From Lachnospiraceae bacterium (GTDB taxonomy: Bacteria > Bacillota > Clostridia > Lachnospirales > Lachnospiraceae), in contig JAFVSN010000007.1 in the NCBI GenBank assembly GCA_017503735.1, positions 1 through 64,000 of the forward strand: a DNA stretch of 64,000 bases, written 5' to 3'. Below are positions 59,074 to 64,000 of this stretch, piece by piece. A model generated the notes under the pieces. That model was not told the DNA's origin, did no database searches, and worked only from the letters and a program-made list of their open reading frames with translations. The translations under genes and the position numbers were made by a program. Each line of letters opens with the position of its first letter. Position 1 is the stretch's first letter.

Positions 59074-60621
59074 ATGTTAGTAAAGATTATTCTGTTAATT
59101 ATCTTTTTTGGTATGATGATCGGTGTGGGTATTTATTCCAGACGTCATGCTACCGATGTGAACGGTTTCGTATTAGGCGGCAGAGGTGTAGGCCCGTGGC
59201 TCACAGCATTTGCTTACGGAACCTCGTACTTTTCTGCGGTAGTATTTGTCGGTTACGCGGGCCAGTTCGGTTGGAAGTACGGTATGTCGGCGACTTGGAT
59301 CGGTATCGGTAACGCTTTAATCGGCTCTTTGCTTGCATGGGTGATTTTGGGACGTCGTACCCGCATTATGAGTAAGCATTTTTCTTCGAAAACCATGCCG
59401 GATTTCTTCGGAAAGAGATATGACAGTAATAAGCTTCGGATTGCAGCTTCTGTGATTTCGTTTATTTTTTTGATTCCGTATACCGCATCCGTGTACAACG
59501 GTTTGTCCCGTTTGTTCGGAATGGCTTTTGATATTCCGTATGCGGTATGTGTGCTTGGTATGGCAGTGTTGACCGGAGTATATGTAATCCTCGGCGGTTA
59601 CATGGCTACGGCAATTAATGATTTTATTCAGGGGATTATTATGCTGGTTGGTATCGTAGCAGTGATTGTAGCGGTGCTAAACGGTCAGGGTGGTTTCTAC
59701 GAAGCGGTAAAAAATCTGGCAGAGTTTGAAAGTGATGTGGCAATCACGGCAGGACAGAAGGGAGCATTTACTTCTTTTCTCGGTCCGGACCCGTGGAATT
59801 TGTTTGGTGTTGTTGTACTGACTTCTCTCGGAACTTGGGGCTTGCCGCAGATGGTACATAAGTTTTATGCGATTAAGGATGAGAAGGCAGTACGTACCGG
59901 TACGATTATTTCTACTTTGTTTGCTGTCGTGATTTCTTGCGGTTGTTACTTCCTCGGCGGTTTCGGACGATTGTTTGACGGTCCGGAAATTTACAATGAG
60001 AAAGGTGCGATTGTATATGATGCCATTGTGCCGGCAATGTTGTCCAAACTCCCGGATATTTTAATCGGTATTGTGATTGTGCTGGTGCTTTCCGCATCGA
60101 TGTCTACCCTGTCTTCTTTGGTTATGACATCCAGCTCTACCCTTACGCTGGATGTGATTAAGGGTAGCATTGCAAAGAAAATGAGTGAGAAAAAGCAGCT
60201 TCTTTGGATGCGGGGACTGATTGTATTCTTCATTGTGATTTCTGTTGTGATTGCACTGGACCCGCCGGCATTTATTGCACAGCTCATGGGTATTTCCTGG
60301 GGGGCGTTGGCAGGTGCTTTTCTGGCACCGTTCTTATACGGTTTGTACTGGAAGGGGGTTACGAAAGCTTCCGTTTGGGCAAGTTTTGCGGCCGGTGTCG
60401 GTATCACTGTAGCAAATATGTTCTTTAAGTTTATCGCTTCTCCGATTAACGCAGGGGCAATTGCAATGGTAGCAGGTTTAGTTATTGTACCGGTGGTGAG
60501 TCTGATTACCCCGAAGATGAAGAAGGAAATCGTGGAAGAATGCTTTGTATGCTATAATAAACGTGTTGTGGTAGAAAACAAAGTAGCACTTCCGAAGGAA
60601 GAAAATGAAGAAAGTAAGTAG
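59074..60621 (+). CDS. Sodium:solute symporter (SSS family)
   Basis: AAAAGGAGAACAGTG precedes the ATG at 59074. The 515-residue protein has about 13 hydrophobic segments and the SSS layout: GFVLGGRGVGPWLTAFAYGT near the start, SAVVFVGYAGQFG, TAINDFIQGIIMLVGIVAVI, and SASMSTLSSLVMTSSSTLTLD in the sodium-binding region. It imports a small organic solute with sodium. Proline, pantothenate and carboxylates are possible; the sequence does not decide. A strong, possibly operator-controlled promoter stands before it, separate from the ior operon. Confidence 0.92.
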   Translation: MLVKIILLIIFFGMMIGVGIYSRRHATDVNGFVLGGRGVGPWLTAFAYGTSYFSAVVFVGYAGQFGWKYGMSATWIGIGNALIGSLLAWVILGRRTRIMSKHFSSKTMPDFFGKRYDSNKLRIAASVISFIFLIPYTASVYNGLSRLFGMAFDIPYAVCVLGMAVLTGVYVILGGYMATAINDFIQGIIMLVGIVAVIVAVLNGQGGFYEAVKNLAEFESDVAITAGQKGAFTSFLGPDPWNLFGVVVLTSLGTWGLPQMVHKFYAIKDEKAVRTGTIISTLFAVVISCGCYFLGGFGRLFDGPEIYNEKGAIVYDAIVPAMLSKLPDILIGIVIVLVLSASMSTLSSLVMTSSSTLTLDVIKGSIAKKMSEKKQLLWMRGLIVFFIVISVVIALDPPAFIAQLMGISWGALAGAFLAPFLYGLYWKGVTKASVWASFAAGVGITVANMFFKFIASPINAGAIAMVAGLVIVPVVSLITPKMKKEIVEECFVCYNKRVVVENKVALPKEENEESK

Positions 60622-60728
60622 TGAAATTGTCGAATTCGGTTGCAAAATGCAGGAAAAAGATGTAAACTGATACAGGGGTAATCTAGAGAAAGGTACCGAA
60701 GTGATTCGGGTTACACAAGGCGTGTGCA

Positions 60729-61925
60729 ATGAGTTCGAAGAAAAAGGCAAAGAAAAATACAACGAAAAAGAAAACAGATGTATCAAAAGAACCGTTGCTC
60801 TCTGCAGGTGAAGAATCGGCGAAGACGGATGAACAGACCGGTCAGGAAGAAGCGGAGCAAACGGCAGAACCGATGGATGTTTCAGAAGCGACAGGACAGG
60901 AAGATGCCATAGAGCCTGTTCATTCGGAAAATCAGGAGGAACCGGCATCGGATGTCTCTGTTGAACAAAAAGAAAACGTCTTTTTAAAGTGGTGTTCTTC
61001 TGTAGTGACAGGATTTCGCGGAATGCAGAAAGGGATAAGAAATTGCATCATTGCATTATCCCTCATCGGAATTGTATTCGGAGTTACCGTGATTGTACTG
61101 GCGGTTCATTTAGATAAAGCAAAAGATGAAATAAAGTCGGTACAGGCGGTATCACTCAGTCTGCAGGAAGAACTGAATACGGTGAAATCCGAGCAGGATG
61201 AAATTGAACTGCAATTGTTTGGAATAGAGACCGCTTTCTCGGATGCGGTTTTGATGAAAGAGCCGGAACCGACCCCGGTTCCTACGAATACGCCGACTCC
61301 GGTTCCTACAAGTACACCGACCCCGACCCCGGAGCCTCCGAAGTATGTGGTTTGTGTTGATGCCGGTCACGGAGGGAAGGACGGCGGAGCGGTACTTCGT
61401 GTGGACGGAGTGAATAAACGGGTTGAAAAAAAGGATAATCTCCGGATGGCAAAATGGTTTCGGGATGCCTTGCAGGAATACGGAATTCAGGTCATTATGA
61501 CAAGAGACAATGATACATTTTTGGAATTGTCGGAGCGTACGGATATTGCCAATGAGGCAAATGCGGATGTTTTGATTTCTTTTCATCGCAATTCATTTGC
61601 AGGAAACAGTACTGTAGGAGGCGTTGAATTTTGGATTCACAGCAGTAGGCCGGAACAAGCGAGACTTTTGGCACAAGGGATGCTGGATGCGATTACGGAT
61701 GTCGGCGGTATGGATGACCGGGGTGTGAAGTACGGTCGCATTGACAACACGAAAGAAAACTATTCGATTAACCAGAAAGCCAAAATGCCGAGTATGATTG
61801 TGGAGCTTGGGTTTATTTCAAACGAAGAAGATAACGCCGCTTATGATACTTACGGTGAACAGTATGCAAACGAAATGGCTAAAGTGGTATATGAGTGGTT
61901 GGAAGAAACTGTAGAAAGAGAATAA
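60729..61925 (+). CDS. Membrane-anchored N-acetylmuramoyl-L-alanine amidase (Amidase_3)
   Basis: A 398-residue type II membrane protein. The first 95 residues are a charged cytoplasmic tail (Lys-rich, then Glu-rich). A transmembrane helix (about 104-128) is followed by a coiled coil (about 130-165), a Pro/Thr linker TPVPTNTPTPVPTSTPTPTP (about 182-203), and an Amidase_3 domain (about 207-395). Zinc ligands are in DAGHGGKDGG, VEKKDNL (E) and SFHRNSF, and the catalytic Glu is in IVELGFISNEED. It cleaves the bond between muramic acid and the stem peptide. The long acidic cytoplasmic tail is unusual for this class. Confidence 0.92.
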   Translation: MSSKKKAKKNTTKKKTDVSKEPLLSAGEESAKTDEQTGQEEAEQTAEPMDVSEATGQEDAIEPVHSENQEEPASDVSVEQKENVFLKWCSSVVTGFRGMQKGIRNCIIALSLIGIVFGVTVIVLAVHLDKAKDEIKSVQAVSLSLQEELNTVKSEQDEIELQLFGIETAFSDAVLMKEPEPTPVPTNTPTPVPTSTPTPTPEPPKYVVCVDAGHGGKDGGAVLRVDGVNKRVEKKDNLRMAKWFRDALQEYGIQVIMTRDNDTFLELSERTDIANEANADVLISFHRNSFAGNSTVGGVEFWIHSSRPEQARLLAQGMLDAITDVGGMDDRGVKYGRIDNTKENYSINQKAKMPSMIVELGFISNEEDNAAYDTYGEQYANEMAKVVYEWLEETVERE

Positions 61926-61943
61926 CAAAGCGGTAGAGATAAG

Positions 61944-61976
61944 GAGTCTCCTCGATAAAAACGAGGGGACTCTTTC
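61944..61976 (+). terminator. Terminator of the amidase gene
   Basis: GAGTCTCCTCG (61944-61954) pairs with CGAGGGGACTC (61962-61972), one G-U pair, followed by TTTCT. Confidence 0.7.
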
Positions 61977-62121
61977 TGCTTTAAAAGCTACGGAAGAACA
62001 ATGGATTTTTCATGGAAATGGTATTGAAAAAACAAACCCGATAGAGTATAATGTTTTGTAGAATTAAGGTGGAAAAATATGCAAAAGAATCAGTATAAAA
62101 TACTTGAAAGGATAAAATGAA

Positions 62122-63717
62122 ATGAAACGGTTTTCTTTTTTTGCCGTAATGGCAATTGCATTGGTCGGAGTGATCATGCTTTCATTTTATAGAAATCAGT
62201 GTGTACAGGATGTGGTTTATGCGGAAGCCGGAAGTCCGGTAGAGGCATCTGCTTTTGCAGCAAAACCGGATGTGGATGTTCGCTTTACAGACATGGACGG
62301 TGCGGTGCTTCTTGACGTGGGAGAGCATACGGTACGGGTAAAAACCGATTTGTTTCAATATGATTGCCGTTTGATTGTTGAAGATACGACAGCTCCGGAA
62401 GGGAATGTTTCGGACTGTGTTAGCCGCTACGGCGAACCGGTGGAACCTGAAGCTTTTTTTGACGAAGTAAAAGATGCAACGGCTGTGGAGTGTTCCTTTG
62501 CAAAGAAGCCGGATTGGAATAAAACCGGCAGACAGAAGGTAGAGCTTAAGTTGACGGATGCAGCCGGTAACGTTTCCGAATATGAGACCGAGCTTTTGGT
62601 TTACGGCGCAGTAGAATCTCTGGAACGGGAATTGGGTAATGTGAAAGTTTCCCCGATGGATTACGCAATGAATGATGAAGTAAAACTTTACTGGGGAAAG
62701 GTTCCGGATTGGGATACGTTTGATTCCGTGGGAACTTATCAATTGGAAATACTGGAAGGAACGGAACGTTATGAAGTTGACTTGGTGGTGAAAGATACCA
62801 TTGCCCCGAAGCTTGTTTTAAAAGACGTTTCAAGCTGGATTGGAAAGAAACTGATTCCGGAAGATTATGTGGAAGCGGCAGAAGATGAAAGCCCGGTACA
62901 GTTAAGCTTTGTTTCCGCACCGGATTACAGGAAAGAAGGGGAACAGGAAGTTGAAATCGTAGCAGAGGATGCATCCGGTAACCGTTCAACAGGAAAATGC
63001 AAACTGGTATTGGAAAAAGATACGATTGCGCCGGTAATTTCCGGAGTGGAACAACGAACGGTTTATATCGGAGACAGTGTTGCTTATAAAAAAGGAATTA
63101 CGGTAACGGATAATGTGGATGAAAAGCCGAAGTTGGAGATTGACACTTCTGCGGTTGATTTGAAAAAGGTGGGCTGGTATGAGGTGATTTATACCGCCAC
63201 GGATTCGGTTGGAAATACGGTATCCGAAACCATGAAGCTTCGTGTGGAAGAACAAAAGTACAGTGAAGCGAGTATTTCCGTTATGGCGGCGGAAGTGCTG
63301 GCAAAGATCTTTACGGAGGGAATGACGGACCGAGAAAAACTGACGGCAATCTATAACTGGATACATAAAAATATTCGTTATTACGATTATTCGGATAAAA
63401 ACAGTTGGACAAAGTCGGCATATCAGGGATTTGCGGATCACAGAGGTGATTGTTATACCTATGCCGCAACGGCGCAGGCATTACTGATCGAAGCCGGAAT
63501 CAAAAATATGATGATTAACCGAATCCCGGATACTTACAGACATTACTGGAATTTGGTAGATATCGGCGAAGGATGGTATCACTACGATACATGTCCGAGA
63601 CTTGTAAAACATAATTTTGATTACATCGGTGATGATGAGTTGATGGAGTACTCCAAGAAGAATAAATACTGTCACCATTATGACAGAAGTCTTTTCCCGG
63701 AGATCCAAAAAAAGTAG
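62122..63717 (+). CDS. Secreted protein with Ig-like domains and a transglutaminase-like domain
   Basis: A 531-residue protein with an N-terminal membrane helix or signal peptide (about 1-24). Four Ig-like/cadherin-type repeats follow (about 30-375), including VEDTTAPEGNVSDCV, VKDTIAPKLVLKDVS and LEKDTIAPVISGVEQRTVYI, which match DUF5011-type folds. The C-terminal transglutaminase-like domain (about 380-510) has the catalytic triad C444 (RGDCYTYA), H474 (YRHYWNLV) and D489 (HYDTCP). It acts outside the cell, perhaps as a cysteine protease or cross-linker of wall peptides. The ribosome binding site is GAAAGGATAAAATGAA. Cotranscription with the following racemase is likely. Confidence 0.88.
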   Translation: MKRFSFFAVMAIALVGVIMLSFYRNQCVQDVVYAEAGSPVEASAFAAKPDVDVRFTDMDGAVLLDVGEHTVRVKTDLFQYDCRLIVEDTTAPEGNVSDCVSRYGEPVEPEAFFDEVKDATAVECSFAKKPDWNKTGRQKVELKLTDAAGNVSEYETELLVYGAVESLERELGNVKVSPMDYAMNDEVKLYWGKVPDWDTFDSVGTYQLEILEGTERYEVDLVVKDTIAPKLVLKDVSSWIGKKLIPEDYVEAAEDESPVQLSFVSAPDYRKEGEQEVEIVAEDASGNRSTGKCKLVLEKDTIAPVISGVEQRTVYIGDSVAYKKGITVTDNVDEKPKLEIDTSAVDLKKVGWYEVIYTATDSVGNTVSETMKLRVEEQKYSEASISVMAAEVLAKIFTEGMTDREKLTAIYNWIHKNIRYYDYSDKNSWTKSAYQGFADHRGDCYTYAATAQALLIEAGIKNMMINRIPDTYRHYWNLVDIGEGWYHYDTCPRLVKHNFDYIGDDELMEYSKKNKYCHHYDRSLFPEIQKK

Positions 63718-63732
63718 AAGGCGGCGTTTGAT

Positions 63733-64000
63733 ATGGCAGTATTAGGAGTAATCGGTGGATTGGGTCCTATGGCGACAGCTTACTTTATGCAATTGGTAAC
63801 CCAGATGACAAAGGCTGAAAATGACCAGGAGCATATTAAGATGCTGATACATAGTGATCCGGGAGTTCCGGATAGGACAAGTTATATTTTAGATGCTACG
63901 AAAGAGAACCCGGAGCCACATTTGGTAAGAATAGGACAGGAGCTGGCGGAACGCGGGGCACAGGTGCTTGCGATTCCGTGCATTACGGCACATTACTTTC
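63733..64000 (+). CDS. Aspartate/glutamate racemase family protein (partial, runs off the window)
   Basis: The ATG at 63733 lies 15 bases after the previous stop. The visible 89 residues begin MAVLGVIGGLGPMATAYFMQ and continue with HSDPGVPDRT and VLAIPCITAHYF, the pattern of the Asp/Glu racemase superfamily (YgeA/RacX type) with the first catalytic Cys in PCxTAH. The second catalytic Cys would lie beyond the window. It may supply D-aspartate or D-glutamate for the cell wall, which would fit its place after two envelope genes. Confidence 0.88.
   Translation, partial: MAVLGVIGGLGPMATAYFMQLVTQMTKAENDQEHIKMLIHSDPGVPDRTSYILDATKENPEPHLVRIGQELAERGAQVLAIPCITAHYF

Overview
The window looks like a chromosomal segment of a low-to-mid GC anaerobic Firmicute, most likely a Clostridia member near the Lachnospiraceae. 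This is inferred from gene content and style, not from a marker gene. Supporting signs are AGGAGG ribosome binding sites, sigma-A promoters with 17-bp spacers, two T-box leaders, RemA (DUF370), an RlmD-type methyltransferase, DUF4003 and CD3324-type proteins, indolepyruvate:ferredoxin oxidoreductase and a BspA-type leucine-rich-repeat surface protein. I saw no rRNA, tRNA, CRISPR array, complete insertion sequence, integrase or phage structural gene.

Layout. 1-3.5 kb: a truncated XRE regulator, a RelB/YafQ-type toxin-antitoxin pair directly upstream of rarA, a small membrane protein and a nucleotidyltransferase. 3.5-11.5 kb: a Met T-box with metG, a divergent CorC/HlyC-type membrane protein, and a Phe T-box with pheST. 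11.5-12.0 kb: a striking array of twelve alternately inverted TACCATGA/TCATGGTA octamers in front of an ECF sigma/anti-sigma pair. 13.6-15.7 kb: yicC-remA-rpoZ-lepB, with gmk missing from its usual place. 15.8-19.2 kb: glycolytic gap-pgk-tpiA. 19.5-29.1 kb: an HTH-TPR regulator, a DUF4003 protein, RlmD, a mini-ORF/hairpin leader before a CD3324-GNAT fusion, a methyltransferase, a divergent EF-G paralogue, a MATE exporter and a regulator.

29.2-35.7 kb is an AT-richer accessory region. It holds many small proteins of unknown function, a duplicated small-protein/terminator cassette, an HTH protein with a hydrophobic segment, a MerR regulator with a repeat-rich lipoprotein, and a HicB/HTH pair without HicA. 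35.7-42.0 kb: an Fe-S aldo/keto reductase, a two-component system and an ABC exporter with two FtsX-like permeases. 42.1-50.2 kb: a GH36 alpha-galactosidase, a CotH-kinase lipoprotein and a 1196-residue secreted protein joining a beta-helix-like region, a sugar-binding-protein-like domain and LRR_5 repeats.

50.3-58.9 kb: a HerA-like ATPase and an acyl-CoA synthetase on the minus strand, diverging from iorA-iorB-paaK-ACT-amidohydrolase. The latter looks like an operon for ferredoxin-linked oxidation of aryl pyruvates (from aromatic amino acids) and CoA activation of aryl acids. 59-64 kb: a sodium:solute symporter behind a strong promoter and perfect dyad, a membrane-anchored amidase, a secreted transglutaminase-like protein and the start of an aspartate/glutamate racemase.

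The most unusual features are the octamer array at 11.54-11.94 kb, the small-protein cluster at 30.8-33.3 kb, the mini-ORF plus hairpin at 23.25-23.31 kb and the chimeric surface protein at 46.6-50.2 kb.
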